Origin: Enhygromyxa salina
GTDB taxonomy: Bacteria > Myxococcota_A > Polyangia > Nannocystales > Nannocystaceae
DNA length: 64,000 bases
NCBI RefSeq assembly: GCF_002994635.1
Contig: NZ_PVNL01000041.1
Location: 62,001-126,000 of the forward strand
Direction: 5' to 3'
A model generated the notes under the pieces. It worked only from the letters and a program-made list of their open reading frames with translations. It made no database searches and had not been told where the DNA came from. Both the position numbers and the translations under genes were made by a program. Position 1 is the stretch's first letter; each line of letters opens with the position of its first letter. Shown here piece by piece: positions 44,926 through 53,959 of this stretch.

Positions 44926-46575
44926 ATGAAGACCAAGCTCGACGCCGCGTATCTGAGCCTCATCGCCGCCCTCGGCCTCGAGCTCGCCTGTGTGAGCCGC
45001 ACCAGCGGATCCGACGTGGGCGACGAGAGCACGAGCGACGCCTCGGACTCGAGCGACAGCGCGTCGACGAGCACCAGCACCTCGACGGGCGACGGTGACG
45101 GCGACGGCGATTCGGGTGACGGCGACGGCGACGGAGACTCGGGTGACGGCGACGGTGACGGCGACGACACCGACACCGGCCCGCCGCCGGACCCCTTCGA
45201 GTGCATCGACGCCACCCCGATCATGCAAGCTGGCACCGAGCTCCCCAGCGGGTTCGTCGCGTGCGAGGGCGGCTTCATCCACCGCACCGAGGCGGTCGTT
45301 TGCGTCGCGCCGCAGGGCCCCGACGCACCCGCCTGCGCCGACCCGATGGGCGGCTGTCAGACCAGCGCGGACTGCCTCGAGCAACCCCACGGCAGCTGCA
45401 CGCTCGACATCTGGGGCAGCTGCGGGTGTCACTACGGCTGCGCCAGCGATGCCGACTGTGACCCAGGGTTTGCCTGCGCGTGTGCGGGCGTGGCTGGCGA
45501 CGTCGCGCAGTGCATCCCGGCCGGGTGCCTGACCACCGACGACTGCGGCGACGGCCTGTGTGGGCTCAGCTTCAACTCGGGGATCTGCGACGACAGCTAC
45601 AGCCTGGCCTGCGCCGACCCCTATGACGAGTGTCACGTCCACGCCGACTGCCCTGACGCGCCGTGTCCCAGCTACCCCGAGGGCGGCGACGTGGAGTTCT
45701 ACTGCTCAGCCGCGGGCGCGCCAGGCTTCACCTGCGAGCCGCCGGGCTGGTGCGAGGGTGACTGCGGCCGACCGTTCTTGATCGGTGGGCGCGCCCGGGT
45801 GGCCTCGACGACCGAGCGCGATGACTGGTGCGCGAGCATCGACCCGCAGCCGCTCGACGCCCGCACGCGCCAGCAACTCGCGCAGTACTGGACGCAGGTC
45901 GGCCAGTTCGAGCACGCCTCGGTCGCGTCGTTCGCCCGCTTCGCCACGCAATTGCTCGAGCTCGGGGCACCGCCGCGGCTGTTGCTCGACACCCACCGCG
46001 CCATGGCCGACGAGATCGAGCACGCGCGCCTGGCCTTCGGGCTGGCCAGCGCCTACGCCAGCGCGCGAGTCGGGCCCGCCGCGCTCGACGTCAGCGACTC
46101 GCTTGGTCCGCCTGGTCCGCTTGGCATCCACGAGGTCATCGAAGCGCTGGTGCTCGAGGCCTGCGTCGGCGAGACCTTGGCCGCGCTCGAGGCCCGCGAG
46201 GCGGCCGCCCATGCAGCTGACCGGCAGGTCGCCGCCATGCTCGAGCAGATCGCAGGAGACGAGCTTCGTCACGCCCAGCTCGGGTGGCGAGCGCTGCGGT
46301 GGATGCTCGACGCGGCCGACCCCGCGCTCGTCGACTTTGCCCTCGCGAGGCTCGAAGCGGCCACGCACGAGGCCGCCACTGCGCCCGCAGCGGGGGGCCT
46401 ACCGGCGAGCCTGCGCGTCCATGGCGTGCTCGATGACGCGTTGCGCACACACGTCCGTCGCGAGGGCGTGGCGAGCGTGATCCAACCCTGCGTGACCGCC
46501 CTGCGTCGTCACTACCGGACCGGGCGTCAGACCGGGCGTCACGACGCTTCGTCCCACGGACCCGCCCAAGCCTGA
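44926..46575 (+). CDS. Secreted Cys-rich lipoprotein with a C-terminal ferritin-like diiron domain
   Basis: 549 residues from the ATG at 44926. Signal-like N-terminus with Cys near residue 22 (lipobox is poor, ELAC). Residues 25-90 are a Ser/Thr then Asp-Gly repeat linker. Residues 95-320 contain about 30 Cys in TNFR/EGF-like spacing (SADCLEQPHGSC, CASDADCDPGFACACAG). Residues 325-480 form a four-helix ferritin-like bundle with two E..ExxH pairs: EHASVASFARF...DEIEHARLAFG and LEACVGETLAAL...DELRHAQLGW, a complete diiron ligand set. An outer-membrane-anchored diiron protein is unusual. It may handle iron or be an oxidase. A GACCGGGCGTCA 12-bp duplication lies near the 3' end (46518-46541). Confidence 0.85.
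   Translation: MKTKLDAAYLSLIAALGLELACVSRTSGSDVGDESTSDASDSSDSASTSTSTSTGDGDGDGDSGDGDGDGDSGDGDGDGDDTDTGPPPDPFECIDATPIMQAGTELPSGFVACEGGFIHRTEAVVCVAPQGPDAPACADPMGGCQTSADCLEQPHGSCTLDIWGSCGCHYGCASDADCDPGFACACAGVAGDVAQCIPAGCLTTDDCGDGLCGLSFNSGICDDSYSLACADPYDECHVHADCPDAPCPSYPEGGDVEFYCSAAGAPGFTCEPPGWCEGDCGRPFLIGGRARVASTTERDDWCASIDPQPLDARTRQQLAQYWTQVGQFEHASVASFARFATQLLELGAPPRLLLDTHRAMADEIEHARLAFGLASAYASARVGPAALDVSDSLGPPGPLGIHEVIEALVLEACVGETLAALEAREAAAHAADRQVAAMLEQIAGDELRHAQLGWRALRWMLDAADPALVDFALARLEAATHEAATAPAAGGLPASLRVHGVLDDALRTHVRREGVASVIQPCVTALRRHYRTGRQTGRHDASSHGPAQA
45091..45168. repeat. GAC-GGN hexamer-type repeat encoding an Asp-Gly linker
   Basis: Repeated GACGGT/GACGGC units broken by GATTCG/GACTCG encode (DG)n with Ser-Gly interruptions, acting as a flexible acidic linker in the preceding lipoprotein. 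A similar tract occurs at 60250-60299. Confidence 0.9.
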
Positions 46576-46635
46576 GCTCGCTAGTTCCACGGTCGCGTCT
46601 CGCCGTGAGACCATTCGAGCGGAGCTCACCCGAGC

Positions 46636-47646
46636 TTGGCCGCCCAGCGCTCGCATGAACCGAAGGTCCAAACACAAGTCGCGCAGCGGGAGTGGCTCGA
46701 GTTGAAGCCCAACCGCGACGAGGTCCGCGCGCAGATCCTGGTCGTCGATGATGACCCCACCGCCGCGACCGCGACCAGCTCGCTGCTGCTCGAGCTCGGC
46801 TACGCGGTGACGGTCGCCCACGGCTGGACCGATGCACTGCGTGCCTTCGATCCGGGCTCCACGGATCTCGTGCTCATGGACGCGGTCATGCCCAACGTCG
46901 ACGGGCTCAAGCTGACCCGTCTGCTGCGCGAGCAGTCGGCGTCGTATGTGCCGATGGTGTTCCTCACCGGGCTGACCAGCAAAGAGGTGCGCGAGCAGTG
47001 CATCAACGCGGGCGCCGACGACTTCTTGACCAAGCCCGTCGATCGGCTGGAGCTTCGCGTGCGGCTCAAGGCGATGCTGCGGATCCGCGCGCTGACCAAG
47101 GCGCTCGAGGTCAAGAGCCGCGAGTTCGAGCACGCCGCCCGCACCGACTCGCTGACGGGCGTCGGCAACCGTCGCGTGTTCGATGAGCGGATCGCGGTCG
47201 AGATCTCCCGGGCGACCCGCCACCATCGCCCGCTCGCGCTGTTGATGTTCGACCTCGATCGCTTCAAGGCCGTCAACGATCAGTTTGGGCACATGGCCGG
47301 CGATCAGCTGCTCGCGCTGTTCGGGCAGGTGTTGCGCGACCAGCTGCGGGTCACCGACGTCCCGTGCCGCTACGGCGGTGAAGAGTTCATGATCATCGCG
47401 CCCGAGACGACCGCGGACCAAGCCAGGGTGCTCGCGGAGCGAGTTCGCCGGGAGTTCGCTCGGTCCACGGTGGACGGCCCAGCCGGACCGCAGACAGTCT
47501 CGGTGGGGATCGCGGGCACAGACATGATCGACGCGCCGCCCGATCGAGAGACCTTGGTGCTGGCCGCCGACGCGGCGCTGTATCAGGCCAAGGGGCGCGG
47601 GCGAGATCGGGTCGAGGTCGGCGGGACTTCACCGACGCAGAGGTGA
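46636..47646 (+). CDS. Response regulator-diguanylate cyclase (REC-GGDEF)
   Basis: 336 residues if started at the TTG at 46636; the domain begins near residue 32, so the exact start is uncertain. REC: QILVVDDDP acidic pair, phosphorylation Asp in DLVLMDAVMPNVDG, Thr in MVFLTG, Lys in FLTKPVDR. GGDEF domain from about 160: DSLTGVGNRRVFDE, LALLMFDLDRFKAVND, and the active half-site YGGEEFMI with the inhibitory RxxD (RVTD) five residues upstream. It should make cyclic-di-GMP under two-component control, with product inhibition. No histidine kinase is adjacent. Confidence 0.92.
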   Translation: MAAQRSHEPKVQTQVAQREWLELKPNRDEVRAQILVVDDDPTAATATSSLLLELGYAVTVAHGWTDALRAFDPGSTDLVLMDAVMPNVDGLKLTRLLREQSASYVPMVFLTGLTSKEVREQCINAGADDFLTKPVDRLELRVRLKAMLRIRALTKALEVKSREFEHAARTDSLTGVGNRRVFDERIAVEISRATRHHRPLALLMFDLDRFKAVNDQFGHMAGDQLLALFGQVLRDQLRVTDVPCRYGGEEFMIIAPETTADQARVLAERVRREFARSTVDGPAGPQTVSVGIAGTDMIDAPPDRETLVLAADAALYQAKGRGRDRVEVGGTSPTQR

Positions 47647-47804
47647 GCGTGGCGTCTCGGTGACGGTTGGTGACGCTTGGTTGCGGCCCGCCCACGCGCG
47701 CGAATTCGTGAGCCGAGGGCCCACCAGCGAGGCTGGCCTCGGTGGCACCGCCGTCCCTGACGGTCCGCGGGTGGCGATCGCATGGTGGTGGTCAGAGCTG
47801 CCAC

Positions 47805-48068
47805 ATGTCCCGCCAACTCCCGACCCCGCTCCTCGACCAGACCAACCTCTCCACCACGCGCCGTGGGCCGGCGGGCGCGTCGCTCGGGCTCGCGCTCGCT
47901 CGACTCGTCGTCCCGCAGGCGGTCGCCTGGTACTTGCCGCGACGTCAGCTGATCCAGTCCGAGCTGCGCAAGCTCCGAGGCCGCCAGCCCAAGCGAGTGC
48001 CCGCGTCCCGCCCAACCCCGGGCAAGCTCCGCTTCCACAGCTTCGAGCCGGCCGCGAGCCAGACCTGA
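47805..48068 (+). CDS. Small basic hypothetical protein, 87 aa
   Basis: ATG at 47805, between the cyclase gene and the convergent lyase gene. The protein has Arg/Pro/Ser-rich ends and a helical middle (SLGLALARLVVPQAVAWYLPRRQLIQSELRKL), which may be an amphipathic or membrane-touching helix. No family recognised. Low confidence because its composition could also arise by chance in GC-rich DNA. Confidence 0.4.
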   Translation: MSRQLPTPLLDQTNLSTTRRGPAGASLGLALARLVVPQAVAWYLPRRQLIQSELRKLRGRQPKRVPASRPTPGKLRFHSFEPAASQT

Positions 48069-48073
48069 CCCCG

Positions 48074-49825
48074 CTACATCGAGATCGAGCCCTTGCGAAA
48101 GTCCGTGTTGCCGATCATCACATTGATGACCACGGGCGTGCCTTGCTTGGCGATCGTCTGGGCCTCGCGCAGGGTCTCGTCGATCTTGGCCGGATCATCG
48201 AGCAGCAGCCCGCGACCGCCGTAGCCCTCCGCGACGGTGTGGTAGGCCGTCCGCAGCAGCTCAGTCCCGCAGGCGTCGCCGAGGATCTCGATCTGATCGC
48301 GGGCGATCTGCTGCCACGAGCCGTCGTTGCCGATGATCGCAATCGGCGCCAAGCCCCGCCGCACGCAGGTGTCGATCTCGGCCAGCGAATAGCCCGACGA
48401 GCCGTCGCCGTAGATCAGCCAGACCTCGGCCTGTGGCCGCACCGCGCAGCTCGCCACCGCGAATCCACCACCCACGCCGAGCGTGCCGAACACCCCCGGG
48501 TCGAGCCACGACAGCGGTCGACGCGGGCGAACGATGTACGCGGCGGTCGCCACGAAGTCACCGCCGTCGACGACCAACACGCTGTCCTCGGCCATGATCT
48601 GCTCGAGGCGCAAGAACAGATCGATCGGGTTGACGCCCTCGACCTTCGCTTGACCCTGCTCGACGATCTCGGCGTCTCGCGCTTGCTCGCGCTCGCTGAT
48701 CTCGTCAAACCAGGGCTGCCATCGCTGGGCGTTTGCCTGGCTGGTGCCGCCAGCCAGACCCGCGGCGAGCTGCGTGATGAAGCGCCCCGGGTGCGCGTGC
48801 ACGCCGAGGGTCGGCCGTCGGTTCTGCGTCAGCGCGTCGACGCCCAGGTTGACGGTGACGAGCTTGGCCTTGCTGCCGATCGAGCGCCCATAGCCCAGGC
48901 GAAAGTCGAGCGGGAACCCAAAGACCACGACCAGATCCGCGGCCTTGAGCGACGCCGTGCGCTTGTGTCGGTACTGCACGGGGTGCACTTGGCCCAACAA
49001 CCCGCGCGCCCCACCAGCTAGCCAGACCGGCACCCCGATCGACTCCAGCGCGGCCGCGATCGCGGGCGCCTGCGCGGCGACGGACACGGTCTGACTGCCG
49101 ACCACGAACACCGGGCGCTTGGCCTCGCGCAGCCAGCCGACCACCTTGTCGACGTCGCGGCGGCTGGCGTCGAGCATGCGAACGGGCTCGGGCGCCTGGG
49201 CCTTGGGTCCGGGCGCACCCCAAAATTGCCGGGCCAGGTGCTGCTCGAGGAACGCCCGGGTCGCGTAACCAACCAGGTTCTTGGGCTGCTTGACGCCGCC
49301 TTGATCGATGTACCACTCGCGCACGGTGGCCTCGGGGTAGAGCAGATCCACGGGCGTCTCGACGAACACCGGACCCGGTACGCCCGCTTGCGCGATCCGA
49401 AACGCGGCCTCGATCGTCGGGACCAGCTGGCGCACGGAGCGAGGCGTGAACACCTGCTTGACGTGGGGCTGCATCAGCGCGACCTGGTCGATGTCCTGCA
49501 GCGAGCCGCGGCCCTCGAGCACGGTCGCCGTCGCGCCGCCAAAGATCACCAACGGCGACTCGGCCAGCTGCGCGTTCTTGACGGCCGTGATCGTGTTGGT
49601 GAGACCGGGACCAGCGGTGACGGCTGCGACTCCGGGGATCCCGGTCATCCGCGCGGTCGCGTCGGCCGCAAACACGGCGCTGGCCTCGTCACGCACGTCG
49701 ATGATGTCGATGCCGACGCGCTTGGCCGCGACCAGGATCGGCGAGATGTGCCCGCCGCACAACGTGTAGAGCTGCCGCACGCCTTGGCGCTCGAGCACGC
49801 TCGCAATGATCTGTCCGCCGTCCAT
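48074..49825 (-). CDS. Thiamine-diphosphate-dependent lyase (acetolactate synthase-like / 2-hydroxyacyl-CoA lyase-like)
   Basis: 583 residues. N-terminal pyrimidine domain with the catalytic Glu in DVRDEASAVFAADATARM and TAGPGLTN. Middle domain with SQTVSVAAQAPAI. C-terminal diphosphate domain with the GDGSSGYSLAEIDT...IIGNDGSW ThDP motif (GDG-x(n)-N). It resembles HACL1/ILVBL and oxalyl-CoA decarboxylase more than catabolic acetolactate synthases (no ilvN partner nearby). The reaction is probably C-C cleavage of a 2-hydroxyacyl-CoA or a related 2-oxoacid. In operon with the hotdog thioesterase, 6 bp apart. Confidence 0.85.
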   Translation of the reverse strand: MDGGQIIASVLERQGVRQLYTLCGGHISPILVAAKRVGIDIIDVRDEASAVFAADATARMTGIPGVAAVTAGPGLTNTITAVKNAQLAESPLVIFGGATATVLEGRGSLQDIDQVALMQPHVKQVFTPRSVRQLVPTIEAAFRIAQAGVPGPVFVETPVDLLYPEATVREWYIDQGGVKQPKNLVGYATRAFLEQHLARQFWGAPGPKAQAPEPVRMLDASRRDVDKVVGWLREAKRPVFVVGSQTVSVAAQAPAIAAALESIGVPVWLAGGARGLLGQVHPVQYRHKRTASLKAADLVVVFGFPLDFRLGYGRSIGSKAKLVTVNLGVDALTQNRRPTLGVHAHPGRFITQLAAGLAGGTSQANAQRWQPWFDEISEREQARDAEIVEQGQAKVEGVNPIDLFLRLEQIMAEDSVLVVDGGDFVATAAYIVRPRRPLSWLDPGVFGTLGVGGGFAVASCAVRPQAEVWLIYGDGSSGYSLAEIDTCVRRGLAPIAIIGNDGSWQQIARDQIEILGDACGTELLRTAYHTVAEGYGGRGLLLDDPAKIDETLREAQTIAKQGTPVVINVMIGNTDFRKGSISM

Positions 49826-49831
49826 GTCTTG

Positions 49832-50227
49832 CTATCCCTCTTTGTCCAACACGTGGTGATCGAGCACGAAGCAGGTGAAGCTGCCCTCGAATACCCGCAC
49901 GGCGCCAACGTGGGCCTGCACGCCAACGTCGTACTTGCGCCGGATTTGCGCGCGCACGGTGGCCCGAACGTGGACCCGCTCGCCCACTCGAGTGGGCGCC
50001 GTGAACGTGACGTTGGCCGCCCCCAGCACCACGTTGGGATCGTTGACCGCGAGCATCGCCGCGTAGTCGGCCGCGCCAAAGATGAACCCACCGTGGACCA
50101 GCCCGCGATCGTCGGCGCTCATCCGGGCGTCGGTCGTTAGTTCGACTTCGGCACGGCCCTCGCCGAGCTCGAGGATCTCGCCACACAAGCCGCGGTCGAT
50201 CTTCAGGTGGGTGTTCGGCTCGGTCAC
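49832..50227 (-). CDS. Hotdog-fold (PaaI-like) thioesterase
   Basis: 131 residues from a GTG at 50227; a GTG at 50245 would add six residues. The hotdog signature HGGFIFGAADYAAMLAVND gives the HGG helix, followed by VTFTAPTRVGERVHVRATV and C-terminal strand VFEGSFTCFVLD. Probably hydrolyses an acyl-CoA thioester. It is upstream of and close to the ThDP-lyase gene, so the two may act on the same acyl-CoA. Divergent from the DUF362 gene. Confidence 0.78.
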   Translation of the reverse strand: MTEPNTHLKIDRGLCGEILELGEGRAEVELTTDARMSADDRGLVHGGFIFGAADYAAMLAVNDPNVVLGAANVTFTAPTRVGERVHVRATVRAQIRRKYDVGVQAHVGAVRVFEGSFTCFVLDHHVLDKEG

Positions 50228-50399
50228 GCTGACAGAGCCTGCCACGGGCGCGGCGCGGGCAACAAGGGCGGGGATCGGCGAGCGTGTCGCCTCGCTCAGA
50301 CGCGCCCGTGTTTGCGACCCGGTGCATGTGTGAGCCGAACGACCGCGGCCGGGTGGGGTCGGCCGCGCCCGCGCTCGAACCGGTGCTACGATCCGCCCG

Positions 50400-51953
50400 A
50401 TGGCCAGCTCCGAGCGACCGACGGTGATCCTCCGAGACTGCCGTGAGTACGACGCCGATCGGATCCGCAGCATCGCCCGCGACGGACTCGAGCGGCTCGA
50501 CCTGCGGCCGCGGGGCCAGACGCTGATCAAGCCCAACGTGGTCGCGGCGGGCGCCCGCTTCCCCCACGCGTACACCCGCCCAGAGTTCGTCGAGGGCGTC
50601 GTCGGGGCGCTGCGCGACCGCGACGAGGGGGCCATGCGCACGCTGTCCGTCGGCGAGCGCTCGGGGATCACGATGCCAACCCGGTTCGCGTTCGGGCAGG
50701 CCGGCTACCGCGAGATGGCCAAGCGCACGGGCGTGGCGCTCGTCCACTTTGAGGAGGTCCCGCAGGTCGAGATCCCGCTGTATCACCCGCAGCGCCTGCG
50801 CGACAGCCTGTACACCCCCAAGGTGGTCGCCGAGGCCGACTTCTTCGTCAACTGCCCCAAATTCAAGGCCCACCCCTGGACCACGGTGACCTTCAGCCTC
50901 AAGTCCTATATTGGGATCCAGGATGACCGCCACCGGCTCATCGATCACCACCACAAGCTCAATGAGAAGGTCGCGGATCTTCAGTATGTGGTGCAGCCAA
51001 AGTTCATCGCCATCGACGCGATCACGGCCGGAGAGGGCCGCATGCTCACCCCGGTGCCCTTTGATCTGGGCCTGGTGATCATGGGTGACAATCAGGTCGC
51101 GATCGACGCGGTCTGCTGTCGGATCATTGGGCTCGATCCGCTGAGCGTCGACCACATTCGCCTGGCCTGGGAGCGTGGGTTTGGGCCGGTCACGCTCGAC
51201 GAGATCAACGTCGAGGGCGACGTCAGCCTGACCGCCGCCCAGCAGCGCGCGAGCGGCTTTCGGGTCGGATTGATCCGCGTCGAGGAGTACTTCGCCGACA
51301 CCAACATCAAGGCGTATGGCGGGACGCCGCCGGGGCCCAGCGGCGCCGAGGGCGGCAGCGACTATTGCTGGGGTGGGTGCCCGGGCGCGCTCGAGGAGGC
51401 GATCGAGATCCTGCGCTTGTACGACGCCGCGGCCAGCGAGAAGCTGCCGCCGACCCACATCGTATTTGGCAAGTGGGATCAGCCGCTCGACGTCAAGCCG
51501 GGTGAGAAGGTGATCTTCATGGGCGACTGCGCGGAGTATCGCGGCCCGCTCGGGGGCTCGGGCGCTGTTTCAATTGAGAGCTTGTTTCGTGATCGCAGCA
51601 AGATGAGCCCGCTCGACGCCAAGCATGACGACATCTTTGCCAAGATGATCAGCGTGCGGCGCGAGCTGAAGGTGCTGCGACGCGAGGACTTCATTCGCAT
51701 CACCGGGTGTCCGGTCAGCGTCGCCGAGCAAGTGCTGGCGCTGGTTCAGCACGGGGATCTCACCAATCCTTACTATGACTTGAAGTTGTTTCCTTCGTTC
51801 ATCAGCACCTACTTTTCATGGCGGACCCGGACGTTGCTGCAGCGGGCGTTTGGGCAGGCGTACAACCAGCCCGGGCCGACCCACCGCGGGCAGTCGCGGC
51901 CGCCGCAGAACCTACCGCCAGCGGGCGCTGACGCGCCGCTCGAGCGCGAGTGA
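50400..51953 (+). CDS. DUF362 domain protein
   Basis: 517 residues; ATG at 50400. The DUF362 hallmark is present: LIKPNVVAAGARFP, EADFFVNCPKFKAHPWTTVTFSLKSYIGI, FIAIDAITAGEGRMLTP, and DNQVAIDAVCCRIIGLDP. No CxxCxxC ferredoxin motif, unlike some relatives, though DCAEYRGPLGG and TGCPVSV contain isolated Cys. Function of the family is unknown; some members are linked to iron-sulfur or reductase systems. C-terminus is Pro/Gln-rich. Converges on the flavin reductase gene. Confidence 0.85.
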   Translation: MASSERPTVILRDCREYDADRIRSIARDGLERLDLRPRGQTLIKPNVVAAGARFPHAYTRPEFVEGVVGALRDRDEGAMRTLSVGERSGITMPTRFAFGQAGYREMAKRTGVALVHFEEVPQVEIPLYHPQRLRDSLYTPKVVAEADFFVNCPKFKAHPWTTVTFSLKSYIGIQDDRHRLIDHHHKLNEKVADLQYVVQPKFIAIDAITAGEGRMLTPVPFDLGLVIMGDNQVAIDAVCCRIIGLDPLSVDHIRLAWERGFGPVTLDEINVEGDVSLTAAQQRASGFRVGLIRVEEYFADTNIKAYGGTPPGPSGAEGGSDYCWGGCPGALEEAIEILRLYDAAASEKLPPTHIVFGKWDQPLDVKPGEKVIFMGDCAEYRGPLGGSGAVSIESLFRDRSKMSPLDAKHDDIFAKMISVRRELKVLRREDFIRITGCPVSVAEQVLALVQHGDLTNPYYDLKLFPSFISTYFSWRTRTLLQRAFGQAYNQPGPTHRGQSRPPQNLPPAGADAPLERE

Positions 51954-52034
51954 CGGGGCTCAGGTTTCTGCCGATCTCGTGCTCGCCAGCGAACGTGCCC
52001 GTGCACCCCGAGCGTCGACCAGCTTCGATCTCGC

Positions 52035-53486
52035 TCAGGTCCCGGGCCCGCAGTCGAGCGGCCCCTGCTTGCTGACCATCTTCAGCTTGCGCCCCAGCGC
52101 CTGGATCGCCGTGCGCAGCCCTTCCTCCACCGTTGGGTGATAGTACGGCATCGCCCGTGCCTGCGTGACGGTCATGCCCTGCTCGATCGACCACGCGAGC
52201 AAGTGGGCCATGTGCTCGGCCTGCGGCCCGATCAGCTCGGCGCCGATCAGCTCACCGCAGCGGCGCGCGTAGATGCGGACGCGCCCGTGATTCTGGCCGA
52301 TCACGCGCGCGCGGCCTTGGTCGGCGTAGTCGACCTCTCCGACCTCCCACTCGCAGCCCTCGCTGTCGGGGTCGGGGATCTCGCCGACGATCGCAACATT
52401 GGGATCGCTGAACATGATCGCAATCGGCACCTGACGCGGATGGGCACGGACCTCGGGGTAGCGGGCCGCGTTGATGCCGGCGATTCGGCCCTCGCCAGCC
52501 GCTTCATGCAAAACCTGGCGATCGCCGATGACGTCGCCCGCCAAGAAGATCGGCGCGTCACCGACTTGCGTGGTACGCTCGTCCCAGAACTTGGGCGCCC
52601 CGCGGTCGTCGAGCTCGATCCCCGCGTGCTGCAGCTCGAGCCGGTCGTACGAGGCGCGACGCCCCGTCGCCGCCAGCACGTATTCAAACGTACCCTCGCG
52701 CGCGCGCCCGCTGGCGTCGTTCCAGCTGACCACCACGCTGTCGTCGCGCCGCTGCGCCTGTAGCTCGCTGATGCCCAGCTGCAGATCCAGGCGCGCGGTG
52801 AACAGCTCGCGCGCCTGATCCTGCATGACCGCGCTCGACACCAACGGCATGCGCTCGTCGATCGACAAGATGCTGGTCTCGACGCCGAGCCGGTGCATGG
52901 CCTGGCCGAGCTCGAGCCCGATCACCCCGGCGCCGACCACCGCGAGTGACTTGGGCAAGCGCGGCAGATCGAACACGCTGTCGCTGGTCAGCAGGCGGTC
53001 GCCCAGACCACGCAGCGACGGCGGAACCCACGGCGTGGTGCCGGCCGCGATCACCACGGCCTTGGCGTCCACGCGGACCGGTTGTCGATCATCGGCCTGA
53101 ACCTCGAGCGTGGTCGGCCCCACGAACCGCGCCCACCCGCGCAGCCGCTGCGCCGGATCCAGGCGCTGGGTCGACTCGACCACGAACTCGACGAAGCGGT
53201 CGCGCTCGCGCTGGACCCGGGCCATGACCGCGGCGCCGTCGATCTCGAGCGGGCCCGGCTTGACCCCGAACTGCTCGGCGGACCGAACTGCCTCGGCCGC
53301 CTCGGCCGCGGCGATCAACAGCTTCGACGGCATGCAGCCCACCCGCGCGCACGTGGTGCCGTAGGGCCCGCCCTCGATCAGCACGACCCGCTCGGCCCCG
53401 TTGACCCGCGCTTGCCGATGCGCGACCAAGCCCGCCGTGCCGGCTCCGATCACGGCGACGTCCACTTTTAGCTGCTGTTCACTCAT
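52035..53486 (-). CDS. Class I flavin disulfide reductase (dihydrolipoamide dehydrogenase-like)
   Basis: 483 residues. FAD loop VIGAGTAGLVAHRQA; redox disulfide CARVGCMPSKLL (CxxxxC) near residues 47-52; NAD loop AVVGAGVIGLELGQAMHR; second FAD motif FLAGDVIGDRQVLHEAAGEGRIAG; C-terminal YYHPTVEEGLRTA with the catalytic His-Glu of the dimer interface. Complete catalytic set, so oxidation of dihydrolipoyl or another dithiol with NAD+ is plausible. No 2-oxoacid dehydrogenase subunits adjoin it, so it may serve a free role. Convergent with DUF362. Confidence 0.88.
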   Translation of the reverse strand: MSEQQLKVDVAVIGAGTAGLVAHRQARVNGAERVVLIEGGPYGTTCARVGCMPSKLLIAAAEAAEAVRSAEQFGVKPGPLEIDGAAVMARVQRERDRFVEFVVESTQRLDPAQRLRGWARFVGPTTLEVQADDRQPVRVDAKAVVIAAGTTPWVPPSLRGLGDRLLTSDSVFDLPRLPKSLAVVGAGVIGLELGQAMHRLGVETSILSIDERMPLVSSAVMQDQARELFTARLDLQLGISELQAQRRDDSVVVSWNDASGRAREGTFEYVLAATGRRASYDRLELQHAGIELDDRGAPKFWDERTTQVGDAPIFLAGDVIGDRQVLHEAAGEGRIAGINAARYPEVRAHPRQVPIAIMFSDPNVAIVGEIPDPDSEGCEWEVGEVDYADQGRARVIGQNHGRVRIYARRCGELIGAELIGPQAEHMAHLLAWSIEQGMTVTQARAMPYYHPTVEEGLRTAIQALGRKLKMVSKQGPLDCGPGT

Positions 53487-53959
53487 GCGCGGCCTTCACT
53501 CCGGAAGGTCTACGCCGGATGCTGCCGGGATGCTACCTGGCCTGGGCTGCCGTCCGCTGGCGCGAGGTGCCGGAGCAAGCGGCGGCGGCGGGCGGTTCGC
53601 TCGCGAGGAGGGTGGCAGGGAAGTGTTTTCAGCTCGGGCGAGGCTCCTCGCCCGCTTGTTCACCGTGATCAGCGAAGTGTACTCAGAATCTAAAGAGTTG
53701 ACTTGAAAGCAGTGTTAAAGGAGCGGGTTACAGCGTAATCGTCGGCGAGGTATTTACTATCACGATCGAGCTCACCTTCTCAGCCCGAACCTGTACAATA
53801 GCCGAGACAACGATTCGCTGGTCGTCGCACGGTGAGCCCGCCCGAAGGTCCTGCATGTGCTCCGCCGGGTGCGTGGAATCCGCTGTATGCGCGACCACGA
53901 GTCGACCGCCACCCGGATCCCCATGGCACCAGGGCACCCAGCGGTTATGCTCCGCTCGC
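53487..53959. other. 473-bp intergenic region with a low-GC core
   Basis: The middle (about 53640-53820) is noticeably more AT-rich than the surroundings, with GTGTACTCAGAATCTAAAGA and a TTGACT at 53698. It lies between the divergent starts of the flavin reductase and RNase Z genes, so it holds both promoters. No coding sequence of typical codon usage is apparent; an untranslated RNA is possible but no strong hairpin was identified. Confidence 0.5.
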
